A stretch of 36,489 nt of DNA, taken from assembly GCA_023460795.1 (NCBI GenBank), contig JAEWPC010000010.1, positions 1 through 36,489 on the forward strand, in the 5' to 3' direction. Both the position numbers and the translations under genes were made by a program. Below, in pieces: positions 16,754 to 23,606 of the stretch (the stretch's first letter is position 1; each line of letters opens with the position of its first letter). This DNA is from Bacillota bacterium (GTDB lineage: Bacteria > Bacillota > Bacilli > Paenibacillales > Paenibacillaceae). The notes beneath the pieces were generated by a model. The model was not told the DNA's origin. It ran no database searches and saw only the letters and a list, made by a program, of their open reading frames with translations.

Positions 16754-17692
16754 TTATTTAACGAGCAGCATTCTCTCTAGCGATAATCTAGCTTTATCCG
16801 CGACGTCTTGCGGCACGTAGATTTGCGGTTGCATCGTCTCCAAGCATTTAACGACCTTCTTCAGGTTGTTCACTTTCATGTTCGGGCAGACGAGGAACTT
16901 CGACGCGAAGTGGAACGTCTTGTTCGGGCTGTCTATGCGAAGCTGATAACCCGTGCCGTCCTCCGTGCCGACGATGAACTCTTGGTGCGACGATTCGCGG
17001 CAATACTTGAGAATGCCCGTCGTGCTGCCGACGAAATCAGCCATCGCAACGACTTCCGGACGGCATTCCGGGTGAACGACGAATTGCGCGTTCGGATGCT
17101 TCGCGCGCATCTCTTCGACGTCTTTGATCGTGAGCATGTCGTGCGTATTGCAGTAGCCTTCCCAGATGATCATCTTCTTGTCGGTATGCTGCTGCACGTA
17201 ATGTCCGAGGTTCTTGTCCGGACACCAGATCACTTCGTCCGAATCTACGGAGTTTACTACTTTGACCGCGTTCGCGGACGTGCAGCAAATATCGGTCTCC
17301 GCCTTCACGTCCGCGGAGGAGTTAATATAAGTCACGACTTTGGCGTTCGGATGCTTCGCCTTCAGCTCGCGGAGTCCGATCGGATTGACCATATCGGCCA
17401 TCGGGCAGCCCGCGCGTTCGTCGGGCACGAGAACGATCTTGTTCGGGGCCAGAATCTTCGCGCTCTCCCCCATGAAGTGAACGCCGCAGAATACGATTAC
17501 GTCGGCGCTCGTCTCGGCTGCCTTCTGCGCTAACAGGAAAGAATCCCCGCGGAAGTCGGCGACTTCCTGTATCTCATCCCGCTGATAATAGTGCGCGAGA
17601 ATAATAGCGTTGCGTTCCTTTTTCAGCTGCAGCAGACGTTCGCGAAGCTCGCGGTTCTGCTCCGCTTTGCGTTCCAAAGCCAATGCTTCCAT
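16754..17692 (-). CDS. nadA: Quinolinate synthase A
   Basis: NadA condenses iminoaspartate with dihydroxyacetone phosphate to quinolinate using a 4Fe-4S cluster. The 312-residue protein has three cysteines in the expected cluster contexts: VFCGVHFMGESAK, DICCTSANAV and VHPECRPEV. It also has the substrate motif IILAHYYQRDEIQ near the N-terminus. The ATG follows GGGAGGAG. It leads the nadA-nadB-nadC-coaX-hslO unit. B. subtilis keeps its nad genes elsewhere, so this placement next to coaX is a lineage trait. Confidence 0.96.
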   Translation of the reverse strand: MEALALERKAEQNRELRERLLQLKKERNAIILAHYYQRDEIQEVADFRGDSFLLAQKAAETSADVIVFCGVHFMGESAKILAPNKIVLVPDERAGCPMADMVNPIGLRELKAKHPNAKVVTYINSSADVKAETDICCTSANAVKVVNSVDSDEVIWCPDKNLGHYVQQHTDKKMIIWEGYCNTHDMLTIKDVEEMRAKHPNAQFVVHPECRPEVVAMADFVGSTTGILKYCRESSHQEFIVGTEDGTGYQLRIDSPNKTFHFASKFLVCPNMKVNNLKKVVKCLETMQPQIYVPQDVADKARLSLERMLLVK

Positions 17693-17782
17693 GTCTTTCT
17701 CCTCCCTGCGGCCTCTAGCGGCCGTGGCCTGATGCGATCGTCATCTATACTATGTGAATAAAATTACAAGCAAGGACGAGTT

Positions 17783-17811
17783 CCCCCTCTTTCGAACGAA
17801 AGAATATGGGG
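17783..17811 (-). promoter_or_regulatory. Hairpin in the nadA leader
   Basis: Within the predicted nadA 5' untranslated region CTTTC/GAAAG (loop GTTC) forms a stem, flanked by CCCC and GGGG that can pair. No T-tract follows. Function unknown; it could affect mRNA stability or regulation. Confidence 0.35.
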
Positions 17812-17829
17812 TCGCGCACTCTTATCACC

Positions 17830-17858
17830 AATTTACACGTGCGGGGGTAGACTGTCAA
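17830..17858 (-). promoter_or_regulatory. Sigma-A promoter of the nad operon
   Basis: On the minus strand TTGACA (17853-17858) and TAAATT (17830-17835) are 17 bp apart, about 140 bp before nadA. The -35 overlaps an 8-bp palindrome, TCAATTGA (17855-17862). In Bacillus, NiaR (YrxA) represses nad genes; I could not assign a NiaR site with certainty. Confidence 0.75.
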
Positions 17859-17898
17859 TTGATCAATATACGGATGGGCTATTGCAGTCGTCGGCATA

Positions 17899-17928
17899 TT
17901 GAACGAACCGATTAACTGATGATAAAAT
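17899..17928 (+). promoter_or_regulatory. Candidate promoter of the plus-strand BtrH-like gene
   Basis: TTGAAC (17899-17904) and TAAAAT (17923-17928) are 18 bp apart on the plus strand. Initiation near 17935 would place the structured element and the operator-like palindrome inside a 5' leader of about 230 nt. A second, weaker option is TTGAAC (18084-18089) with TATCCA 16 bp on, inside and after the palindrome. Confidence 0.5.
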
Positions 17929-17959
17929 AACATGGAATGGAAAAAAGCCTTTTTTTATC

Positions 17960-18061
17960 AAATAGCCGCGACTAATCAGTCACCAATGGTTCGCCGCATT
18001 TCTTGCCGCTTTCGGCAATGAAATGGAACAATCATCGGATAGACCGAGGCCGCGGCTATTT
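17960..18061 (+). other. Structured element (possible leader RNA or small mobile element)
   Basis: A perfect 11-bp inverted repeat (AAATAGCCGCG at 17960-17970, its complement at 18051-18061) encloses several smaller hairpins. They are GACT/AGTC (17970-17981), ACCA/TGGT (17982-17990), a strong stem CATTTC-TTGCCG with CGGCAA-t-GAAATG (17997-18025, loop CTTT), and CGG/CCG (about 18036-18046). The pattern of a closing stem with internal hairpins resembles a multi-branched regulatory RNA. A small non-autonomous element with terminal inverted repeats is an alternative, though no target duplication is obvious. I recognise no known riboswitch class. Confidence 0.45.
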
Positions 18062-18073
18062 TCTTAGGCTTTT

Positions 18074-18089
18074 GTGCAAACGTTTGAAC
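18074..18089 (+). promoter_or_regulatory. LacI-family-type operator candidate
   Basis: GTGCAAACGTTTGAAC is a near-perfect palindrome with a CAAACGTTTG core and a central CG, the shape of LacI/GalR/CcpA-family operators. It resembles a cre site but departs from the cre consensus at several positions. It lies about 75 bp before the start codon of the plus-strand gene. Confidence 0.45.
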
Positions 18090-18162
18090 TAGTCGAAGGA
18101 GGCGATATCCAGACTACCGTTATCATCGCGTCTATCTCTCATTGAACAAAGGAGGAATCATT

Positions 18163-19746
18163 ATGTTATTGGACGTAGAATTGTCGCGCAAAGGGGCCAA
18201 CTGCTTGGACGACGCTATCGCTACCCTATGCGGATGGCACAAAAGCAGGTACGAGCTGATGTTCTCCCGTTCTATGGATTTCCGCTTCGATTCGGAGCGT
18301 AAGGATATCGACATCGGAGAGCGGATCTATGCGGATTATAGCGACGAATATATGCCGTTGCTCGAGCAATATCACGGCCATCGTTTCGAGTCGCACATGA
18401 ACCAGCCGATCGATCGGTTCATTCCCATGCTTGAGGAACAATTGTCCGCGGGCAAGCCGCTGTTCGTATCGCTCGATTCGTATTGGATTCCGTGGGACCC
18501 CAAATACCAACGGGTACATCACGTGGGCCACGCTCTGCTGGGGGTCGGATTCGATCCGCTTGGGCAATCGCTATTCGCGTCCGATCCCTTCTTCGAGAAA
18601 AAAGCGCTTCGGATTCCGTTCGATCATCTACGGCAAGGTTATCGGGGGTGCGTGACGGTCGACGTTCCGAAACAGCCTAATCATGATTGGGACGATATCG
18701 TCGATTCGTTGAGCGAGCCGCTGGAGCTCTGGTTGAGCACGAAGGGTCCCTCTCGCGCGATCGCCGCATTCGCCGAGGAAATCGGAGCTTTGACTTACGT
18801 GCACGAGGAGAAACCCGCGTTCGAAATGCTCGGGGAGAGTCCCATTTTCGCTAATTTAGGTAAAGTATTGAACGGGAGAAACAACTACGGGAGCATGCTT
18901 CAATATGTAGACGAGATCACGAAGGATGGCCGTTTCCGGCCGATCGCGGAGGAAATTCGGCGGATTTCGTTCCAGTGGGCGTCGATTCGCGGCCTTGCCG
19001 TAAAAATGTTGATCGCGGAAGACGCATCCCTGCACGCCAAGCTGACGGAGAGCGCAATGACGAAGCTGCTCGAACTAGCCGACAAAGAAGCCTTGTTAAT
19101 GGAAAGGTTGCTGGAGCTTTTTCGCCACCGTTCGATGCAAATCCCCGCCCCTACGGCCGATTCCCGCGTCGAGGTTGAGACGGTCGTCGCCGCAACGGCT
19201 GAGCACACGACCGTATGGCATCCGGATTTACGGCCGTACATGAACGGCAAGGCTTTCGGCAACGGGAACCGCAACGCCGACTTCGATCTATCCGGCTTTT
19301 ACTATTCGGATTCACCGCAGACGGCGGGCGACTTCGTGCTTATCGAGGGCGTCCCTTTCAAGCTCGCCCAAGCCCTGGATACGGAATACGATAACGTAAG
19401 CTGCAGAGGGCAAGGCGTCGAGATGGATGGTAGTCAAGGCCGCTGTCTGGCTATTCTCGGCAACGCCGAGATGGGGAGTTATCTGGATGAGCTGGTTATC
19501 GAGTACGAAGACGGGACGAAGATCAGGATGGATTTCGGGTTTTCTGATTGGTGGGCGTATCGTCCGGTGAATGAAGAGACGATCGCCTGGAAGGGCCGCA
19601 TCGCGCATCAACAACACGGCCTGATCGGGCACGAAGGGAGCTTATACCTATCCCGGCTTCTGCTTGCGCCCGGCAAGCCCATCGAACGGATCGTGCTGCC
19701 CGTGCAGCCTAACCTCCATCTGTTCGCGATGACTTTGCTCGACTAA
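18163..19746 (+). CDS. BtrH-N-like papain-fold protein with C-terminal beta-sandwich domain
   Basis: A 527-residue protein of unrecognised overall function, starting at the ATG after AAAGGAGG. Residues about 10-170 resemble the BtrH N-terminal (C39-like cysteine protease/acyltransferase) fold. Visible are an early cysteine (ANCLDDAIATL, Cys14), a G-x-P-hydrophobic-D strand (GKPLFVSLDSYWIPW), a histidine cluster (VHHVGHALLGVGFD, His119/120/123) and Asp141 (FASDPFF). A helical middle follows (about 190-330). Residues about 365-527 look like a beta-sandwich appended to some glycoside hydrolases: DFDLSGFYYS, GVPFKL, DNVSCRGQG, EYEDGTK, FSDWW. There is no signal peptide. BtrH-like domains are known from peptide and aminoglycoside biosynthesis, yet no such genes are adjacent. 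It stands alone on the plus strand. Domain calls are by pattern; function is open. Confidence 0.7.
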   Translation: MLLDVELSRKGANCLDDAIATLCGWHKSRYELMFSRSMDFRFDSERKDIDIGERIYADYSDEYMPLLEQYHGHRFESHMNQPIDRFIPMLEEQLSAGKPLFVSLDSYWIPWDPKYQRVHHVGHALLGVGFDPLGQSLFASDPFFEKKALRIPFDHLRQGYRGCVTVDVPKQPNHDWDDIVDSLSEPLELWLSTKGPSRAIAAFAEEIGALTYVHEEKPAFEMLGESPIFANLGKVLNGRNNYGSMLQYVDEITKDGRFRPIAEEIRRISFQWASIRGLAVKMLIAEDASLHAKLTESAMTKLLELADKEALLMERLLELFRHRSMQIPAPTADSRVEVETVVAATAEHTTVWHPDLRPYMNGKAFGNGNRNADFDLSGFYYSDSPQTAGDFVLIEGVPFKLAQALDTEYDNVSCRGQGVEMDGSQGRCLAILGNAEMGSYLDELVIEYEDGTKIRMDFGFSDWWAYRPVNEETIAWKGRIAHQQHGLIGHEGSLYLSRLLLAPGKPIERIVLPVQPNLHLFAMTLLD

Positions 19747-19764
19747 AGACGATAAGCGCGACCC

Positions 19765-19806
19765 AATAAAAGGTGCCCCAAAAGCCGCTTGGCGATTGGG
19801 GCACCT
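19765..19806 (-). terminator. Terminator between convergent genes
   Basis: AGGTGCCCCAA pairs over 11 bp with TTGGGGCACCT. On the minus strand it is followed by TTTTATT, so it terminates the secreted-protein gene. On the plus strand there is no T-run, but the stem could still slow transcription leaving the BtrH-like gene. Confidence 0.85.
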
Positions 19807-19819
19807 ACTCTGTTATTGC

Positions 19820-20761
19820 CTATTTCGTGATCTTCCCGTCTAGCGCGATATAATACGGCTTGCCGTCTACCGGCTTATAGATAAATCCGCTTTCTGACTG
19901 ACCGACGAAGACATCCCTTGCCGCTAGTGTCGCTACTTTGGTCTGTTGCTTGCCGTCGCGCTTGATTTTCACGAGCGTACGGTTCACGTCGTCGTTCTTC
20001 GGATCGATCTTCATCTGCTCGAAATAAATCCATTGATTCAACGCCGCAAGCGGCCGAATCTGTTGCGCTGCCGTCGGCACCGTCACTTTATTTTTCCCGT
20101 TCGTGTCCACCATGTACGCTTTCGCGTCCTTCTCGCCGGGCTCGCTGTAGAAGATCGTGCTGCCGAGAACCGCAAATTCCGAGACGCCCCCCGTCGACAC
20201 AGCCTTCTTGCCGGTACCGTTCACTTTCATCGAGTAGAGCTTTCCGTCTTTCTCCTGGTTGATGTAGTACACGACTCCTTGGCTAATCGTATAGTTCCAG
20301 TCGTTGAAATCCTTAGCCGTGACTTTCGCGCCTTTGCCGTCCAACGACATGGCATATAGGTTATGGTGCTCCCACTTGTCGTCGTAAGCATCGTAATAAA
20401 TCGACTTGCCATCGATGAAGAACCGTCCGACACTATTGCTCTTCGTCAATTGGGTGAGCTTCGTGCCGTCTTTCTTCATGCGATAGAGGTCGCCGATAAT
20501 AATCTCTTCGTCTTGATTGAATTTCAGAAAATAAACCCAGTCGCCCGAAAGGGTAGGATAGTAGGCTTGCTCCTTGAACAACCGCTTCGATGCGAGCTTC
20601 TTGCCGTCGAACGTCGTGACGTTAACGCCCGTCCATGCTTCGTCCTCGTATTGATTGCCCGTCCAGAAAATCTGCGCGCTCTTCGATGCCGCCCAAGCGG
20701 ACACGGATCCTGCCAGGAGCGCAAGTACAATAACTAAAGATGCGACTACTCTTTTCATCAT
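19820..20761 (-). CDS. Secreted propeller-like protein (DUF5050-type repeats)
   Basis: This 313-residue protein has a clear Sec signal peptide (MMKRVVASLVIVLALLAGSVSAWA, cleaved near residue 25). The rest is made of repeated strands of the type D-G-x-x-I-Y-Y or L-Y-x-M-x-x-D-G (LYRMKKDGTKLTQLT, LYAMSLDGKGAKVT, LYSMKVNGTGKKAV, AYMVDTNGKNKVTV). This is the pattern of DUF5050/TolB-like beta-propellers. No catalytic motif is visible. It has its own terminator and probably its own promoter. It sits between ftsH and the BtrH-like gene, an accessory position. A surface or matrix-binding role is a guess. Confidence 0.8.
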   Translation of the reverse strand: MMKRVVASLVIVLALLAGSVSAWAASKSAQIFWTGNQYEDEAWTGVNVTTFDGKKLASKRLFKEQAYYPTLSGDWVYFLKFNQDEEIIIGDLYRMKKDGTKLTQLTKSNSVGRFFIDGKSIYYDAYDDKWEHHNLYAMSLDGKGAKVTAKDFNDWNYTISQGVVYYINQEKDGKLYSMKVNGTGKKAVSTGGVSEFAVLGSTIFYSEPGEKDAKAYMVDTNGKNKVTVPTAAQQIRPLAALNQWIYFEQMKIDPKNDDVNRTLVKIKRDGKQQTKVATLAARDVFVGQSESGFIYKPVDGKPYYIALDGKITK

Positions 20762-20796
20762 TCAACCTCTTCCGTTTTAGTAGGTTCCTTCACCAA

Positions 20797-20824
20797 ATTT
20801 TACATATAATCTAGGTTTCGACAA
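20797..20824 (-). promoter_or_regulatory. Candidate promoter of the secreted propeller gene
   Basis: On the minus strand TTGTCG (20819-20824) and TAAAAT (20797-20802) are 16 bp apart, about 35 bp before the start codon, within an AT-rich stretch. Confidence 0.45.
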
Positions 20825-20885
20825 CCAAATTCGACCATGTTTTAACAACTTTTTAGTTTTATAGTCTGTCGCCCCGACAAGCAAA

Positions 20886-20926
20886 ATAAAAAGCGCCCCG
20901 CCCGCCTTGCGGCGAATGGGGCACTT
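20886..20926 (-). terminator. Terminator after ftsH
   Basis: AAGTGCCCC and GGGGCGCTT form a 9-bp stem with one wobble; the GC-rich loop can pair further. TTTTTATTTTG follows on the minus strand, 13 bp past the ftsH stop. Confidence 0.88.
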
Positions 20927-20938
20927 GGTGTTGCGCGT

Positions 20939-22942
20939 TTATTTATTCTCTTCGTTGTCGCCTTCCGGAGGGCGCGTGTCCGGCGTCAGAGGCGTCGCCT
21001 CGTCTTCGCGGGTTTGAATTCGCACTTTCACGCCGCTTCCCAGCGTATCCACGATCGGATCGGCTTTCGGTTCTTCGTTAGCCGACGTGTCGCCATCCGT
21101 ATCTGCGGAGATCTCGCCCGTCTCGATGAGCGACTTGATCTGATCGATATCGAGTGTCTCCTCTTCGAGGAGCTTACCCGCGATGAGATGCATCTCGCGG
21201 CTCTTCTCGGTGAGCAGCTGTTTCGCCCGATCGTAGCAGAAGCGAGTAATGCTCTGCATCTCCTGGTCGATCTCGTAGGCGATCGCGTCGGAGTAGTTCT
21301 GCTCGTGCCCGATATCGCGGCCTAGGAACACTTGGCCTTGCGTCGCGCCGAACTGCATCGTTCCGAGCTTCTCACTCATGCCGTATTCCATGATCATCGA
21401 ACGCACGATGCCCGTTGCTTGCTTGAAGTCGCTGTAAGCGCCGGTTCCGATCTCGCCGATGAATATTTCCTCGGCGGCGCGGCCCGCGAGCAAGCCCGTG
21501 ACTTTGTCGAGCAGCTCTTGCTTCGTAACTAGCAAGCTGTCTTCCTTCGGCAGCATAATGACGTAGCCGCCTGCGCGTCCGCGCGGGATGATCGTCACCT
21601 TATGAACCGCGTCCGCGTGCTTCAGGAAGTAGCCCGCGATCGTATGTCCTGCTTCGTGGTAAGCGACGATGCGCTTCTCGCGATCGCTGACCACGCGGCT
21701 CTTCTTCTCCGTTCCGACGATGACGCGGTCGATCGCTTCGTCGACCTCTTGCATCGCGATGTCTTTCTTGTTCTTCCGTGCCGCAAGGAGCGCCGCTTCG
21801 TTCAGTAGGTTCTCCAGGTCGGCGCCGGTGAAGCCCATCGTGCGCTTCGCGATCGTACCCAAGCGGACGTCCTTGTTCAGCGGTTTGTTGCGCGCGTGAA
21901 CTTTCAGTACCGCCTCGCGGCCTTTCACGTCCGGACGGTCGACCGTAATCTGACGGTCGAATCGGCCTGGGCGCAGAAGCGCCGGGTCGAGGATATCCGG
22001 GCGGTTCGTCGCCGCGACGATAATAATGCCTTCGTTCGCGCCGAAGCCGTCCATCTCGACGAGCAATTGGTTCAGCGTCTGCTCGCGCTCGTCGTGACCG
22101 CCGCCAAGGCCTGCGCCCCGTTGACGACCGACGGCGTCGATCTCATCGATGAAGATAATACAAGGCGAGTTCTTCTTCGCGTTCTCGAAGAGATCGCGAA
22201 CGCGGGAAGCGCCGACGCCGACGAACATCTCCACGAAGTCCGAACCGGAAATCGTGAAGAAAGGTACGCCTGCTTCGCCTGCTACCGCGCGGGCGAGCAA
22301 CGTCTTACCGGTACCCGGAGGACCGACGAGAAGCACGCCTTTCGGAATGCGGGCGCCGAGCGCCGCGAACTTGCGAGGATCCTTCAGGAATTCGACGACC
22401 TCGACGAGTTCCTGCTTCTCTTCATCCGCTCCGGCGACGTCTTCGAACGTTACGCGTTTCTTCTCTTCATTATAAAGACGCGCGCGGCTCTTGCCGAAGT
22501 TCATCACTTTGCCGCCGCCGCCCTGCGCCTGATTGATCAGGAAGAAGAACAGAACGAACATAATAATGAAAGGAATAATGGACGTCAAGAAGGTCAGCCA
22601 GAAGCTTTGGCCAGGCATCTTCTTAATCTCTACCTGGAAATCCTTCTCTTTACCGAGGTCGGTGAATTGCTGTATCGCGTAGTCCGCGAGCGGCGCGCGT
22701 CCGGTGAACGTCTCGCCCTTCTCGCTGCCGTTCGCAGGCTTCATTTCCCCGGTAACGAGATAAGTGCCGCTTTGAATTTGTATAGTCAGCTTCTCCACGC
22801 TGCCTGACTGTACAGTTTCTACAAGTTGATTGTAGTTCAAGTCTTTCGCCGTCTCGTTCTTCCCGATGAAGAACTGCACGATGCCGACGGTCACCAAGAA
22901 AATAAGTAAGTAAAAGCCTGTATTGCGGATGAACCGATTCAT
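20939..22942 (-). CDS. ftsH: ATP-dependent zinc metalloprotease FtsH
   Basis: FtsH is a membrane-bound hexameric AAA+ protease that degrades membrane and regulatory proteins and is needed for sporulation in Bacillus. The 667-residue protein has two transmembrane segments (about 8-26 and 113-137) around an extracytoplasmic domain. It carries Walker A GPPGTGKT (207-214), Walker B IFIDEID (263-269), the second region of homology ATNRPDILDPALLRPGRFDR, and the zinc site HEAGH (429-433). The acidic, Thr/Pro-rich tail is typical of the family. The start follows AGGAGGT. It lies downstream of hpt, as in B. subtilis. Confidence 0.97.
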   Translation of the reverse strand: MNRFIRNTGFYLLIFLVTVGIVQFFIGKNETAKDLNYNQLVETVQSGSVEKLTIQIQSGTYLVTGEMKPANGSEKGETFTGRAPLADYAIQQFTDLGKEKDFQVEIKKMPGQSFWLTFLTSIIPFIIMFVLFFFLINQAQGGGGKVMNFGKSRARLYNEEKKRVTFEDVAGADEEKQELVEVVEFLKDPRKFAALGARIPKGVLLVGPPGTGKTLLARAVAGEAGVPFFTISGSDFVEMFVGVGASRVRDLFENAKKNSPCIIFIDEIDAVGRQRGAGLGGGHDEREQTLNQLLVEMDGFGANEGIIIVAATNRPDILDPALLRPGRFDRQITVDRPDVKGREAVLKVHARNKPLNKDVRLGTIAKRTMGFTGADLENLLNEAALLAARKNKKDIAMQEVDEAIDRVIVGTEKKSRVVSDREKRIVAYHEAGHTIAGYFLKHADAVHKVTIIPRGRAGGYVIMLPKEDSLLVTKQELLDKVTGLLAGRAAEEIFIGEIGTGAYSDFKQATGIVRSMIMEYGMSEKLGTMQFGATQGQVFLGRDIGHEQNYSDAIAYEIDQEMQSITRFCYDRAKQLLTEKSREMHLIAGKLLEEETLDIDQIKSLIETGEISADTDGDTSANEEPKADPIVDTLGSGVKVRIQTREDEATPLTPDTRPPEGDNEENK

Positions 22943-22971
22943 CCCTGACCTCCTCTCGACACGCTTACGTT

Positions 22972-23001
22972 ATTTTACCATAGCCTGTCTTAGCATCACA
23001 A
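22972..23001 (-). promoter_or_regulatory. Candidate sigma-A promoter of ftsH
   Basis: On the minus strand TTGTGA (22996-23001) and TAAAAT (22972-22977) are 18 bp apart, in the short gap between hpt and ftsH. Confidence 0.6.
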
Positions 23002-23008
23002 ACCATCA

Positions 23009-23548
23009 TCAACTGGAGTAAATCTCCGGTTTAAGCACGCCGACGTACGGCAGGTTGCGGTATCGCTCCGCGTAATCGAGCCCATAGCCGACGACGAACG
23101 CATCGGGAATCGTGAATCCCGTGTAATCCGCTTGCAGGTCGACCGTGCGGCGGCCCGGCTTGTCGAACAGAGCGACGACGCTGACGGATAACGCGTTGCG
23201 GCGCTCCAGGACGTCGATCAGATAACTGAGCGTTAGACCGCTGTCGATAATATCCTCGACGATGATGACGTCGCGGCCGTCTACCGACGTATCCAGATCT
23301 TTAATGATCTTGACTTCGCCGGAGGAGCGCGTCGAATTGCCGTAGCTGCTCACCGCCATGAAGTCTAGCTCGATCGGGATCGTAATATTCTTGGACAAGT
23401 CCGCCATAAAAATAAAAGCGCCTTTCAGTACGCATATCACGAGCGGGTTGCGCCCTGCGTATTCGCGGCTGACCGCCGCGCCGAGCTCTTGAACCTTCTT
23501 CCGGATTACTTCTTCGGAGTAGAGAACTTCTTGAATGTCGTTGTGCAA
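23009..23548 (-). CDS. hpt: Hypoxanthine phosphoribosyltransferase
   Basis: This purine-salvage enzyme makes IMP or GMP from hypoxanthine or guanine and PRPP. The 179-residue type I PRTase has the PRPP loop VIIVEDIIDSGLTLSYL and the base-binding hood FVVGYGLDYAERYRNLPYVG. The start codon is TTG, with GGGAGG eight bases upstream and no better start nearby. Gene order tilS-hpt-ftsH is the conserved Firmicutes arrangement. Confidence 0.96.
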   Translation of the reverse strand: MHNDIQEVLYSEEVIRKKVQELGAAVSREYAGRNPLVICVLKGAFIFMADLSKNITIPIELDFMAVSSYGNSTRSSGEVKIIKDLDTSVDGRDVIIVEDIIDSGLTLSYLIDVLERRNALSVSVVALFDKPGRRTVDLQADYTGFTIPDAFVVGYGLDYAERYRNLPYVGVLKPEIYSS

Positions 23549-23606
23549 AGAAGGTGCCTCCCAGCTAGATTATTACACGGTATGACGGTGCTATTCCGAT
23601 CATGAC

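Noticed and set aside
17745..17933. 62-codon minus-strand open frame upstream of nadA
   Set aside because: It covers the nad operon promoter and leader, has no Shine-Dalgarno sequence and resembles nothing known.
17960..18061. T-box leader
   Set aside because: There is no TGG-N-ACCGCG T-box sequence and no terminator/antiterminator pair, and the downstream gene is not an aminoacyl-tRNA synthetase or amino-acid gene.
18074..18089. Canonical CcpA cre site
   Set aside because: The palindrome has the right centre but misses several fixed cre positions, so it is listed only as a general LacI-family-type site.
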